Source: Lachnospiraceae bacterium
GTDB lineage: Bacteria; Bacillota; Clostridia; Lachnospirales; Lachnospiraceae
Length of the DNA: 32,999 nt
NCBI GenBank assembly: GCA_024696005.1
Contig: JAILHF010000006.1
Coordinates: 1-32,999, forward strand
Direction: 5' to 3'
The translations under genes and the position numbers were made by a program. Position 1 is the first letter of the stretch. Every line of letters begins with the position of its first letter. Under the pieces are notes generated by a model, which had not been told where the DNA came from, did not search any database, and saw nothing but the letters and a program-made list of their open reading frames with translations. Below are positions 10,501-16,662 of this stretch, piece by piece.

Positions 10501-11300
10501 GCGTTAAGGCAGGAACCTATACCATCGTCCTGCGCAGCGGCAAAGCGGAATGCAGCGTTAAAGTCCGGGTCAGCAGTAAGGAGCTGTCCAAAGCGCTCAA
10601 GCTGAAGATCCTGAGCAGATACGATGTGGTCACGGGACAGGCCATGGTGCTCGAGCCCCTCTTTAAGGAGGTGAACGGCAGCATCACTTCCGTGGAAGTC
10701 GATAAGGAAGGATTCAGCGCGAAACTCCGGGCGGACGGCTGCATCCTGGTCAGCTATGACGGAAAGGCCTATGATATCAAGAATCTGGCTATCGGGGATA
10801 TGAACTTTAAACTGGGCGTCAGCGGGATCGAAGAGCCCGTATCCTACACCTTAAAGAAGGTGAAGGCAAAGAAGACCGCAGTCAGCCTCAAAGCAGCCAT
10901 AGTCACGGTACCGAAGGATGCCGTGGGTAAGGATGCGAAAGATACGGAAGAGGCTGCGGATGCTGTGATCGCCCGGGCCAACATCATCTGCAGCTGCAAA
11001 GACAGTGACGGAAAGCTCATCCGTCTGCAGCCCGTAAGTGCGGAGATCAGTAAGCTCACGAACGTGACGGCTGCGGTCAGCGCAGAGGATCCTGCGGTCA
11101 TAGAGATCAGCGCCCTCAGCAAAAAGAGCGGCAGCATCAAAGTGAAGCTCAGCTTTAACGGCGGCTACACAAAGAGCGTGACCATTAAGGTGAAGCAGGC
11201 CCCCAGTAAGCAAAGCAGAACGAGGAGTGCGTTTCCGAAGCAGAACGAGGAGTGCGTCCCAAAGCAGAATGAGGGGAAACACCCCCAATCAGAAATGTAG
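1518..11300 (+). CDS. giant secreted modular surface protein with Listeria-Bacteroides, MBG-like and Ig-like repeats
   Basis: A 3260-residue protein. Residues 1-33 form a Sec signal peptide (KKFKNNLRRI, hydrophobic core, then AVSIAA). It contains an N-terminal beta domain (about 40-210), then right-handed beta-helix-like segments in three related copies (near 2470-2680, 4360-4580 and 5250-5480 in bases), and a GLUG-like block (residues about 645-750). Listeria-Bacteroides (Flg_new/InlB-B type) repeats ending YAKW or similar begin near residues 510, 1152, 1449, 1517, 2488 and 2572. MBG/YDG-like domains fill about 1600-2220. Gly-Pro and Glu-Pro linkers lie near 2555 and 2735, and Ig-like domains reach the C-terminus. 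GAGGAGAG precedes the ATG. No LPXTG or membrane anchor is visible, and the tail is unusual (see repeat at 11213). A role in adhesion or glycan/host contact is inferred from domain families; no enzyme domain is seen. Confidence 0.85.
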   Translation: MMKKFKNNLRRIMSMGLTVALLANSFPAVSIAAEPDGDEPAVVTEAAEYPVFEQSAYADGVKITVTADEGVFPEGARLFADKLTKAKEEAAQEAVESERDEDQNVAVSYTFDIKVLDQEGKEIEPADQSKVKLSFTLDEVADDNLSTNVYHISENTDNSDARNTVNGSGDTAAQDGDAAELTAEKLQVKTKGNTATAETDGFSFYTVEFTYNDLQYVMPSDNSIALSEILNKVGLTGEVSDVEVSDESLFSAEKEDGEWLVTAYQAFSTDEWMKVTINGVVYEIVVTDTQTITYIDENGVEKACTEYTVLDGTESALSAGWYVVNSTINYTHTITSSGNINIILADGGKMNIGSESNPIKADGLSGGDSLTIYGQTGGTGELNSFTDQRGNKAINIDRVTINGGKVKAIAKDAWAIYAYRAFNYNGGQVTAYSNGWDGVYSRDTTLSWTNSTDFIDANDIYYSDDFAIITIAEGKTFTDGSKYYISENASEIGSLKNTKLSASAIQAYGVTFNSNGGSAVGMQVVTAGSKATKPTDPSRDGCDFGGWYEDEKFTKAYSFNNTVNKSFTLYAKWKPNDYEVYFGSGNDGSSPEKAYIISSADGWDYFCEALQHNDLWARFEGKYLCLDRDITVTKMAGSDGHEFMGAFDGCGHTINANLSGTDDFVAPFSYVKNAAIKRLNMTGTVSGKMYCAGLVGSADGTLTIQNCNVGVAVSSSGTHCGGVLGHGKGATATIKDCLFSGSIIGTKTARGIFYGWGDSGTSSIENCLVTSTFDNSENIDLYKKNGGTVNVTNCYKTVDIGEYGSFTAKSGDDLKILLGSGWATSGDNVVPIMSDNNLAAGYLEGIKPVIPVPGNEAILISSLVVKNGKGNVLTPSNYDISCTLNGSAVNEIKNPGRYKITVTGKGDYTGVLPYNCHVLTFEKEEGGSIVTETLPDENSVIVDSTITEMKNNYYVVDNDVTVSSRISVKGTVSLILSKGTTLNAAKGISVTDGNSLTIYCEEGNTGKLIASNTDTYFTGIGGDRNGAFGAKVKSGNIVIHGGEIEATGAFKSAGIGAAYDVEAGSITIYGGQVTARSYPEGFSTQQGPGIGGTGAEIHLGWCHDDDFIDSSGYQGTINFDKNFFIDGTAKIATTQNAGGNKIVPSNAAVCKVDFDSNGGNEVTQQSIMKGRTAEEPPKPRRSGYGFGGWCSDDALSTPYDFSSPVNSNLTLYAKWVPNAAISYVGEDGTLITGFTDYIPLEADYKILTAGTYYVGSDVTLGDRVELEGSVSIILGDGYTLTTPEGISVEPGDVLTIYGQEECTGKLDAKAYHGNAAIGGDHWNESGEINIFGGTISAWGIECAAAIGGSDWKSGTVTIRLLGGKISTGYGIYGNNSSVGAGLDGGNANIVLGYTLPDDYIRVSGFNGTVTVAGDKQLATDDSTPVTISGAVDDNSKINGKRLTPKKHIVSFDTNGGTGSIASQSVPYGLKASEPVVTLTRTGYTAGKWMNGNTVYDFTTAVIADLNLKMSWTANTYSVRFDKNASNASGTMADQSFTYDEAEKKLSKNSFTRPEYRFTGWNTKADGKGISYTDEQVVRNLSTVNNAVVTLYAQWTAKTAISPVVSIAGWTYGDDANSPSVTAASNPGSGTVTYEYFVDAGCLTKTTPENSGVASEGGVPKKAGTWYVKATVAEMDEYKSGTGTADFIISPKDVTITGVTATIRDYDPNDLTVTLSGGEVSGVESGDTVTVDLSEASGTIADANAGTDKAVTVTGVKLGGTDAGNYTLSAQPDDVKVTINKIAYTGTKTASATVRSGQVMTNATQRLPVLPDGAGYASTGTVGGDTAELIDGTPSVSGRTLTFSTTSQADQTSATITIAVTGATNYNDYDVVVTVTAKAKDDAGVTVNGGVNKTVTYGTADFDLVKSVSDPGTNGSWSFSTDPAGVADISAAGKVTILGVGSTTITAKYESETTIGEAGIDLTVNPKTLGISWSNTSFTYDGEPHVPTATLSDVKSGDACTVSVSGEQTGAGTGYTATATLDGDAKNNYTLPADKKTCSFSISKADPTAVAPTGLIATYGQTLTDVTLTNPAGNTEGTWAWVDSGNTSVGNVGQHAFVAKFTPQDGANYCDTEADVIVTVEKADPVVTAPTAITTLTYNGSSRELVTAGSTNGGTMYYALANDAGAPADEVYTTSVPKAMNVGTYYVWYKVKGDENYNDIAAAMVSVTIGKKESETIYLNTIEVQKGTNVQAAVNLKSYGLTNLNTDSAAVETTSGTVDIHNCAFDANTGILSFKVTSIDGGNATITLTGGSANVTELTVEIPIEVKGKTAEVKLEDPAPGSSVTSAVQGVEAEGLSDYAQGQEENTKVVLDVKPVSESTESDDIQKIDTCVDNIFQGVNPEKIKKEYLDIKITKWVVGSSSVSIIDDVEQPLKLAIKYDLFGKFNPVVIREHKHMVKAFTKLDAEPSDQSAWTDATYYVDEEHEVIYIYTQFFSTYSIAYATVNSHTVSFDANGGSSVAPIIVKDGGTISTLPASSRSGYSFDGWYTGKTGGTKLTTDTVFTADAQYFAHWSINTPGPGPGPDPGPVVTSYTVKFVMNGHGTAIADQSVQSGSLLSRPAPDPTDEEYDFGGWYTDEECTAEYDFNTPVNANLTLYAKWMEKKPEGVSLNSITITTPPAKTEYKAGEKFDPAGMVVSANYTDDSVRDVTDYSWTPDGELTLSDNTVTISYTEGDITRTATQAISVSANGSDEPEPEPEPEPEPPVPEPPVPEEEQIWNLFESDAPHSYTVKGVSANETVSNNNAKSAAFFDAELKGNTIRVSLKSGADRKKAAQAANSLLSFVTADGKGIDYALPVTYAVPSLKLTQSSVTIKKGSTAQIRLGVQRKQDGVFEDLDLSDAELKVNGSAAEVAEDGKIAVTVSAAGKVKIAIKKSGWEKAVELILSVKTTKKDVLSVELYGAKNVVLNTNAPAQSFSFPVYLNGEKPAEDVTISDKKNSGVASYADGLLTIAIPKDGVKAGTYTIVLRSGKAECSVKVRVSSKELSKALKLKILSRYDVVTGQAMVLEPLFKEVNGSITSVEVDKEGFSAKLRADGCILVSYDGKAYDIKNLAIGDMNFKLGVSGIEEPVSYTLKKVKAKKTAVSLKAAIVTVPKDAVGKDAKDTEEAADAVIARANIICSCKDSDGKLIRLQPVSAEISKLTNVTAAVSAEDPAVIEISALSKKSGSIKVKLSFNGGYTKSVTIKVKQAPSKQSRTRSAFPKQNEECVPKQNEGKHPQSEM
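9178..9222 (+). repeat. Gly-Pro linker in the giant protein
   Basis: The codons give alternating Gly and Pro with one Asp (GPGPGPDPGP) between two Listeria-Bacteroides repeats. This is a flexible or extended spacer and is very rich in C and G compared with its flanks. Confidence 0.7.
9709..9770 (+). repeat. Glu-Pro linker repeat in the giant protein
   Basis: A 12-base unit, CCGGAACCCGAA and variants, repeats in tandem and encodes E-P dipeptides, then PPVPEPPVPEEE. It separates the bacterial Ig-like domain from the C-terminal beta domains and is typical of wall-spanning spacers. Confidence 0.75.
11213..11276 (+). repeat. short tandem repeat forming the C-terminal tail of the giant protein
   Basis: Three head-to-tail copies of a unit that starts AAGCAGAACGAGGAGTGCGT lie at 11213-11237 (25 bases), 11238-11261 (24 bases) and 11262-11276 (partial). 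Because the first copy is 25 bases long, it is read in a different frame (SRTRSAF) from the second and third (KQNEECVP, KQNEG). The tail follows directly on the last beta strand of the protein. Confidence 0.8.
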
Positions 11301-11311
11301 TAAAACATATG

Positions 11312-11335
11312 ACGGCGGCCATTAACGGCCGCCGT
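11312..11335 (+). terminator. hairpin after the giant gene
   Basis: ACGGCGGCC (11312-11320) and GGCCGCCGT (11327-11335) form a perfect 9-bp stem with a 6-base loop, 11 bases after the stop codon. The following sequence is only moderately T-rich (TCAGTCATCTTT), so termination may be partial. Confidence 0.6.
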
Positions 11336-11429
11336 TCAGTCATCTTTATTGTACCACTGTTTTTGGTGTTTAATCATTCGATAACGGAAGACGATAAACC
11401 GACAGAAGAAAAACAGCTTCCATCCGTTT

Positions 11430-11708
11430 TCAAAGGAGGTAAAGTGCGTTTTGGAAAGCATCGATGCTGGTGGCATGTGCTGCTTCCGGGATCAGTTTTT
11501 TGAGTGTATCGGGGTCTTTTATAGCAAGCAGCCTGTTCTTTAAGTCTGCAGGAACCGGTCCAAGAGCTGACAATAATTCCAGAATGTCATCAACTCTTGT
11601 GTTTTGAGTCACGCTCTGAGTCACGCTTTCAGTCACCCGTTTCGTTGTTTCTTCACGTTCTTCCCGGCGCTCCCTGTCTATAATACAGGTGGTTAAAGAG
11701 CTGCACAT
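11430..11708 (-). pseudogene. remnant of a Rpn/PD-(D/E)XK transposase-like protein, C-terminal end
   Basis: The reverse-strand frame gives 92 residues: a charged, helical start (DRERREEREE), an odd VTESVTQSVTQ stretch, then VDDILELLSALGPVPADLKNR and a helical tail. The ILELL...LG-x-VP-x-DL pattern is typical of the C-terminal tails of Rpn-type recombination-promoting nuclease/putative transposase proteins in Lachnospiraceae (recalled, not searched). The nuclease domain is missing. The only ATG lies inside the loop of a terminator-like hairpin (11695-11719) and has no ribosome site, so this is probably not a working gene. A small functional protein cannot be excluded. Confidence 0.45.
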
Positions 11709-11722
11709 GGCAGCTCTTTTTT
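11695..11722 (+). terminator. terminator-like hairpin upstream of uvrB
   Basis: AAAGAGCTGC (11695-11704) and GCAGCTCTTT (11710-11719) form a perfect 10-bp stem with a 5-base loop, followed by T residues on the forward strand. The A-rich left arm gives a T-run on the reverse strand too, so it could act in both directions. Confidence 0.65.
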
Positions 11723-11970
11723 ATGTACTTTTGGGGTGGGTTGTGGTATGCTGATATATGTTTTGAGGACTTTTTCAGCCGGAACAGGATGGGGCGTGTT
11801 CCTGATAATGCTGTCTTGTGCTGTTCTGTTATGACTGGTTTGGAAAATACGATTTGGGGACTTTTATTCGTACTCACCCCCTTTTGTGAAAATTGCACAA
11901 TGATTTTGGGTACGAATAACGGGCCTATAGTATCACTTTTTTACTACAACTTTTTGAGGATTTTTACCCT
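11723..11970. other. intergenic stretch before uvrB
   Basis: About 250 bases with no gene I can support. A forward 83-codon frame exists but has no family features, no ribosome site and a composition unlike coding sequence. TTGCAC (11893) and TATAGT (11926) are present but 27 bases apart, too far for a standard promoter. GAGGA at 11956-11960 is the uvrB ribosome site. Confidence 0.5.
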
Positions 11971-13947
11971 ATGAACTTCAAATTACACAGCGAATACAAG
12001 CCCACCGGCGACCAGCCGCAGGCGATAAAACAGTTAGTGGACGGATTCAAAAAAGGCAATCAATTCCAGACTTTACTGGGTGTTACTGGGTCCGGTAAGA
12101 CCTTCACCATGGCAAATGTTATAGAGCAGCTGAACAAGCCGACACTGGTCCTGGCACACAACAAAACCCTTGCGGCACAACTTTACTCCGAGTTCAGAGA
12201 GTTCTTCCCTGAAAACGCAGTAGAATACTTTGTATCCTACTACGATTATTACCAGCCCGAAGCCTACGTGCCGTCAACGGATACCTACATCGAGAAGGAT
12301 TCGGATGTGAACGACGAGATCGACAAGCTGAGGCTTTCGGCGACGGCTTCCCTGACGGAACGGCGCGATGTGGTGGTGGTGGCTTCGGTCTCGTGCATCT
12401 ACGGTCTGGGTCTTCCGGACGAGTACGTCCACCTGATCGTTTCCCTGCGGCCCGGGCAGCAAAAGGACCGGGATGAGGTGATACGCGAGCTGGTCGGGAT
12501 ACAGTACGACCGGAACGACCTGGACCTGAACCGCGGCTGTTTCCGGGTGCACGGCGACGTGCTGGAGATCAACCCGGCGGAGCAGGGTGATACGATCATC
12601 CGCGTGGAATTCTTTGGGGACGAGATCGACCGCATCACGCAGCTGGACGGCGTGACACACCGCCCGCTCTGCACGCTGGAGCACGTGAGCATCTTTCCGG
12701 CTTCCCATTACGTGGTGGGGCACGAAAGGCTTCTGAGAGCCTGCGATGCCATTGAGGCCGAGGCGAGAGAGCGCGTGGCGTACTTTAAGAGCGAGGGAAA
12801 ACTGATCGAGGCACAGCGCATTTTCGAACGCTCGGCCTTTGATGTGGAAATGCTGCGGGAAACCGGGATCTGCTCCGGGATCGAGAACTACTCCCGGCAT
12901 CTTACGGGGATGGCTGAGGGGCAGCATCCGTACTGCCTTCTGGATTTCTTCCCGGATGATTTCCTGATGATCGTCGATGAGTCACACATGACCATTCCGC
13001 AGGTGCGCGGAATGTATAACGGTGACCGCTCGCGCAAGACCACGCTGGTGGATTACGGTTTCCGCCTGCCCTCGGCCCTTGACAACCGGCCGCTCAATTT
13101 CGGCGAGTTCGAATCCTATATCGATCAGATGCTCTTCGTTTCCGCCACGCCGGCCGAATACGAGGCGGAGCACGAGCTGCTTCGGGCCGAGCAGATCATA
13201 AGGCCGACCGGCCTGCTGGATCCCGAGATCAGCGTGCGTCCCGTGGAAGGGCAGATCGACGACCTGCTGGCCGAGATCCGCAAGGAAACGAAAAAGAAGA
13301 ACAAGGTCATGGTCACCACGCTGACCAAGCGCATGGCGGAGGATCTGACGGATTATCTGCACGATGTGGGGATCCGGGTGAAGTATCTGCATTCCGACAT
13401 CGACACGCTGGAGAGAGCCGAGATCATCAGGGATCTGCGCCTGGATGTGTTTGATGTGCTGGTGGGCATCAACCTGCTGCGGGAAGGTCTTGATATCCCG
13501 GAGGTGACGCTGGTGGCGATCCTGGATGCGGACAAGGAGGGCTTTTTGCGAAGCGCCACCGCCTTGATCCAGACCGTCGGGCGTGCGGCACGAAACTCCG
13601 AAGGACATGTGATCATGTACGCCGATGCCATGACCGATTCCATGCGCATATGTATAGAAGAAACGGAACGCCGCCGGAATATACAACAGAAATATAACGA
13701 GGAGCACAATATCACACCCACCACGATCAAAAAGGCGGTGCGTGACGTGATCGCCATCAGCAAGAGCATTGCGGATACCGAGGCGAAACTGGACAAGGAT
13801 CCCGAGTCCATGGATGAGGCAGAGCTCAGGAAGGTGATCGCCGAAACCGAGAAGCAGATGCGCAAGGCGGCTGCAGATCTGAACTTCGAAGTGGCGGCGG
13901 AGCTGCGTGACAAGATGGTGGAATTGAAGAAATATCTGAACGGATGA
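11971..13947 (+). CDS. uvrB: excinuclease ABC subunit B
   Basis: UvrB is the DNA-damage verification helicase of nucleotide excision repair; it takes over from UvrA and recruits UvrC. The 658-residue length is normal for the family. Visible motifs are Walker A GVTGSGKT (37-44), the beta-hairpin [20 protein letters not shown] near residues 91-110, DESH in the Walker B position, [14 protein letters not shown] (motif V), QTVGRAARN (motif VI), and a C-terminal UVR domain (about 620-655) that contacts UvrC. GAGGA lies 10 bases before the ATG. uvrA is not adjacent in this window; asnS follows after about 165 bases with its own promoter, so uvrB probably forms its own unit. The gene is GC-richer than the remnants upstream. 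Identification is secure. Confidence 0.98.
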   Translation: MNFKLHSEYKPTGDQPQAIKQLVDGFKKGNQFQTLLGVTGSGKTFTMANVIEQLNKPTLVLAHNKTLAAQLYSEFREFFPENAVEYFVSYYDYYQPEAYVPSTDTYIEKDSDVNDEIDKLRLSATASLTERRDVVVVASVSCIYGLGLPDEYVHLIVSLRPGQQKDRDEVIRELVGIQYDRNDLDLNRGCFRVHGDVLEINPAEQGDTIIRVEFFGDEIDRITQLDGVTHRPLCTLEHVSIFPASHYVVGHERLLRACDAIEAEARERVAYFKSEGKLIEAQRIFERSAFDVEMLRETGICSGIENYSRHLTGMAEGQHPYCLLDFFPDDFLMIVDESHMTIPQVRGMYNGDRSRKTTLVDYGFRLPSALDNRPLNFGEFESYIDQMLFVSATPAEYEAEHELLRAEQIIRPTGLLDPEISVRPVEGQIDDLLAEIRKETKKKNKVMVTTLTKRMAEDLTDYLHDVGIRVKYLHSDIDTLERAEIIRDLRLDVFDVLVGINLLREGLDIPEVTLVAILDADKEGFLRSATALIQTVGRAARNSEGHVIMYADAMTDSMRICIEETERRRNIQQKYNEEHNITPTTIKKAVRDVIAISKSIADTEAKLDKDPESMDEAELRKVIAETEKQMRKAAADLNFEVAAELRDKMVELKKYLNG

Positions 13948-13974
13948 AAAAATCGTGAATCGAGCGCCCCGCAG

Positions 13975-14003
13975 TTGACATTTCCGGCGGAATTCTTTAT
14001 CAT
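13975..14003 (+). promoter_or_regulatory. promoter of asnS-asnA
   Basis: TTGACA (13975-13980), a 17-base spacer, and TATCAT (13998-14003) make a near-consensus vegetative promoter. The leader that follows is about 105 bases and contains a small hairpin (GATCCG 14025-14030 with CGGATC 14041-14046). I see no T-box signature in it. Confidence 0.8.
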
Positions 14004-14113
14004 AGTTTGCGTTATTTTCTGAGTGATCCGGCTGAAAAAGCGGATCGGATCGATACGCTTCTTCCTTGCTTCGCCATGCCGGAGCTGCAGGAAGGGAACG
14101 GAGGAAACACGGT

Positions 14114-15484
14114 ATGAAGCATACGGATATTAAAGAGGTATTTCAGAACCCCGCTTTCGGAGAAAACGTGACGGTCTGCGGCTGGGTCCGCACGTCCAGG
14201 GATTCCAAGAATGTGGCTTTTCTGGAGCTGAATGACGGTACGAGCCTGAAGCACCTGCAGATCGTTCTGGACAAGGCGGAAGGGAAGGAATTCCCCGCGG
14301 AGGCCACGAAGCTGGGCACTTCTTTGAAGGTGAGCGGCAAGCTGGTGGAAGGGCGCGAGAGCGTGCCCGAGATCAATGCGGAGGAAGTGGAGGTCCTTGG
14401 GACCTGCCCTGCGGATTATCCCCTGCAGAAAAAGCGCCACACCCTGGAATTTCTGCGCACAATGCCGCATCTGCGCGGACGTACCAATACCTTTAACGCA
14501 GTGCTTCGTGTGCGTTCCGTTCTGGCAAATGCCATTCATCAGTATTTCCAGGAACGCAACTTTGTATATGTAAATACTCCGCTGATCACGGGCAGCGACT
14601 GTGAAGGTGCCGGTGAGATGTTCCAGGTGACGACGATCGGTTATTCCGATCAGTATAAGAGCGCGGCCGAGTACTACGCCGATGATTTCTTCGGAAAGAA
14701 AGCAGGCCTTTCCGTGTCCGGACAGCTCGAAGGCGAGATGGCGGCCATGGCGATGGGAAAGATCTACACCTTCGGGCCGAGCTTCCGCGCCGAGAATTCC
14801 AACACACCCAAGCATCTGGCCGAGTTCTGGCACATGGAGCCCGAGATTGCGTTCGCGGAGCTCCCGGATGTGATCGAGATCGCAGAGGACATGCTCAAGC
14901 ACGTGATCGGGACCGTCCTGGAGAAATGCCCGAAGGAGATGGAGTTCTTTGACCAGCATTTCGAGAACGGCCTGATCGACCGCCTGAAGGAGCTGATCTC
15001 ACATGAGTTCGGCACGGTTACCTATACCGAGGCGATCAAGCTCCTGGAGGAGTCGGGTGAGGACTTTGTCTATCCCGTGAAGTGGGGCGTGGATCTGCAG
15101 ACCGAGCACGAGCGCTATATTTCGGAGAAGATCTTCAAGAAGGCTGTTTTCGTGACTAATTATCCCAAGGAGATCAAAAGCTTCTATATGAAGCAGAATC
15201 CCGACGGAAAGACGGTCGCGGCCGTGGACCTGCTGGTTCCCGGCGTGGGCGAGATCATCGGAGGCAGCGAGAGAGAGGCCGATTACGATAAACTGGTGGC
15301 GGCCATGAAAGAACGCGGAATGGACATGGATGCGTATGCCGATTACCTCGACCTGCGCCGCTTCGGATCGGTACCTCACGGCGGCTTCGGACTGGGCTTC
15401 GAACGCCTGGTGATGTATGTTACCGGCGTGCAGAACATCCGCGACGTGATCCTCTTCCCCAGAACGGTGGGAAGCATCCGCTAA
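14114..15484 (+). CDS. asnS: asparagine--tRNA ligase
   Basis: This enzyme charges tRNA-Asn with asparagine using ATP, in the cytoplasm. The 456-residue protein has an N-terminal OB-fold anticodon-binding domain (VTVCGWVRTSRDSKNVAFLEL), then a class II catalytic core. Motif 2 is near FGPSFRAENSNTPKHLAEFW, and motif 3 is in GFGLGFERLVMYVTGVQNIRD, close to the end. I chose the ATG at 14114 because GGAGG (14100-14104) lies 9 bases before it; an upstream in-frame ATG at 14066 has no such site and would add 16 residues with no family match. It is followed 12 bases later by asnA, so synthesis and use of asparagine are likely co-transcribed. Secure. Confidence 0.96.
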   Translation: MKHTDIKEVFQNPAFGENVTVCGWVRTSRDSKNVAFLELNDGTSLKHLQIVLDKAEGKEFPAEATKLGTSLKVSGKLVEGRESVPEINAEEVEVLGTCPADYPLQKKRHTLEFLRTMPHLRGRTNTFNAVLRVRSVLANAIHQYFQERNFVYVNTPLITGSDCEGAGEMFQVTTIGYSDQYKSAAEYYADDFFGKKAGLSVSGQLEGEMAAMAMGKIYTFGPSFRAENSNTPKHLAEFWHMEPEIAFAELPDVIEIAEDMLKHVIGTVLEKCPKEMEFFDQHFENGLIDRLKELISHEFGTVTYTEAIKLLEESGEDFVYPVKWGVDLQTEHERYISEKIFKKAVFVTNYPKEIKSFYMKQNPDGKTVAAVDLLVPGVGEIIGGSEREADYDKLVAAMKERGMDMDAYADYLDLRRFGSVPHGGFGLGFERLVMYVTGVQNIRDVILFPRTVGSIR

Positions 15485-15496
15485 AGGAGGAAAGAA

Positions 15497-16507
15497 ATGA
15501 GCAGAGAGATCTATTATCCGGAAGGATACCGGTCGGCTCTTTCCCTTCGGGAAACGCAGCATGCGATCAAATTCATCAAGGATACCTTTCAGCAGGCGCT
15601 TTCCTTTGCGCTGACGCTTGACCGGGTGACGGCCCCCCTGATCGTGAGATCGGGCAACGGCATCAACGATGACCTTAACGGCGTGGAACGAAAGGTCAAT
15701 TTCGACATTCTTGAGGACAAGGGCGAGGCCGAAGTGGTCCAGTCCCTTGCCAAGTGGAAGCGCATGGCGTTGTACCGCTACGGCTACCAGGAGGGCGAGG
15801 GCATCTATACCGATATGAACGCCATCCGCCGCGACGACAAGATGGATAATGTACACTCGATCTTTGTGGACCAGTGGGACTGGGAAAAAGTCCTGAACAG
15901 GGAGCAGAGGAACACGGACTACCTGAAAGAGACGGTCCGTGCCATTGTGAAGGCCATTGTATATACGAAGCGTCAGGTGACCCTGCGTTACCCCATGCTG
16001 AACGCAAAGATCTGCGAGGAGCCGTATTTCATCACGACGCAGGAGTTGCTGGATCTTTATCCGGACAAGGATCAGAAGGAAAGAGAACGTCTGATCGTGC
16101 GGGAAAAGAAGACCGTATTCCTGATGCAGATCGGCAAAGCCCTTTCCAACGGCGAGCCGCACGACGGCCGTGCCCCGGACTACGATGACTGGGACCTGAA
16201 CGGAGATATCCTCTTCTGGGACGAGGTCCTTCAGGATGCACTGGAGATCTCTTCCATGGGAATCCGTGTGGACAAGACGTCTCTGGCTTCGCAGCTGAAG
16301 ACGGCAGGGGCCGAAGATCGGATGAAATACGAGTATCACAGGATGATCGCGGAGGAAAAGCTGCCGCTGACCATCGGCGGAGGCATCGGACAGTCCCGCC
16401 TTTGCATGTTCCTCCTGGAAAAGGCCCATATCGGTGAAGTCCAGGCTTCGGTCTGGCCTCAGGATATGCTGGAGGCCTGCAGGGAAAAGGGCATCCGCAT
16501 GCTTTGA
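15497..16507 (+). CDS. asnA: aspartate--ammonia ligase (asparagine synthetase A)
   Basis: AsnA makes asparagine from aspartate, ammonia and ATP via an aspartyl-AMP intermediate. It is a single-domain relative of class II aminoacyl-tRNA synthetases. The 336-residue length is normal. The N-terminus reads YYPEGYRSALSLRETQ and continues to LTLDRVTAPLIV and NGINDDLNGVERKV, all typical; near the C-terminus GGGIGQSRLCMFLLEK is the motif-3 ATP site. AAAGGAGG overlaps the asnS stop codon and lies 6 bases before this ATG. The order asnS-asnA places the product-making enzyme directly behind the enzyme that consumes asparagine. A strong terminator follows within 30 bases. Secure. Confidence 0.97.
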   Translation: MSREIYYPEGYRSALSLRETQHAIKFIKDTFQQALSFALTLDRVTAPLIVRSGNGINDDLNGVERKVNFDILEDKGEAEVVQSLAKWKRMALYRYGYQEGEGIYTDMNAIRRDDKMDNVHSIFVDQWDWEKVLNREQRNTDYLKETVRAIVKAIVYTKRQVTLRYPMLNAKICEEPYFITTQELLDLYPDKDQKERERLIVREKKTVFLMQIGKALSNGEPHDGRAPDYDDWDLNGDILFWDEVLQDALEISSMGIRVDKTSLASQLKTAGAEDRMKYEYHRMIAEEKLPLTIGGGIGQSRLCMFLLEKAHIGEVQASVWPQDMLEACREKGIRML

Positions 16508-16533
16508 GGCCCATTAAGGTCAGAAAAAGACGA

Positions 16534-16559
16534 AACCGCTCCGAAAGGGGCGGTTTTTT
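16534..16559 (+). terminator. terminator after asnA
   Basis: AACCGCTCC (16534-16542), a GAAA loop, GGGGCGGTT (16547-16555) and a T-run. The 9-bp stem contains one G-T pair. It closes the asnS-asnA unit. Confidence 0.9.
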
Positions 16560-16594
16560 GATGCCAAAGAGCTTCACGGATTTTCATATTTTCC

Positions 16595-16623
16595 TTGAAA
16601 TGCTTGCAATTCTAACATATAAT
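16595..16623 (+). promoter_or_regulatory. strong promoter of the secreted S8 protease gene
   Basis: TTGAAA (16595-16600), a 17-base spacer and a perfect TATAAT (16618-16623) lie just after the asnA terminator, in an AT-rich stretch. AAGGAGG (16649-16655) is 7 bases before the ATG at 16663. Confidence 0.85.
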
Positions 16624-16662
16624 ATATAAATCCCGTTTTTTACGTTCAAAAAGGAGGTTGAA

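Noticed and set aside
11309-11503. A 64-codon forward frame after the giant gene
   Set aside because: It starts inside the terminator-like hairpin and overlaps the more protein-like reverse-strand remnant; no support as a gene.
11723-11974. An 83-codon forward frame before uvrB
   Set aside because: No ribosome site, no family features, a Cys/Trp/Phe-rich random-looking product, and it runs into the uvrB start.
14004-14113. A T-box riboswitch in the asnS leader
   Set aside because: The leader is only about 105 bases and lacks the T-box core sequence and an antiterminator/terminator pair; only a small hairpin is seen.
14999-16429. A reverse-strand open frame of 476 codons opposite asnS/asnA
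   Set aside because: The forward genes are secure; the reverse product has no motif and no start signals.
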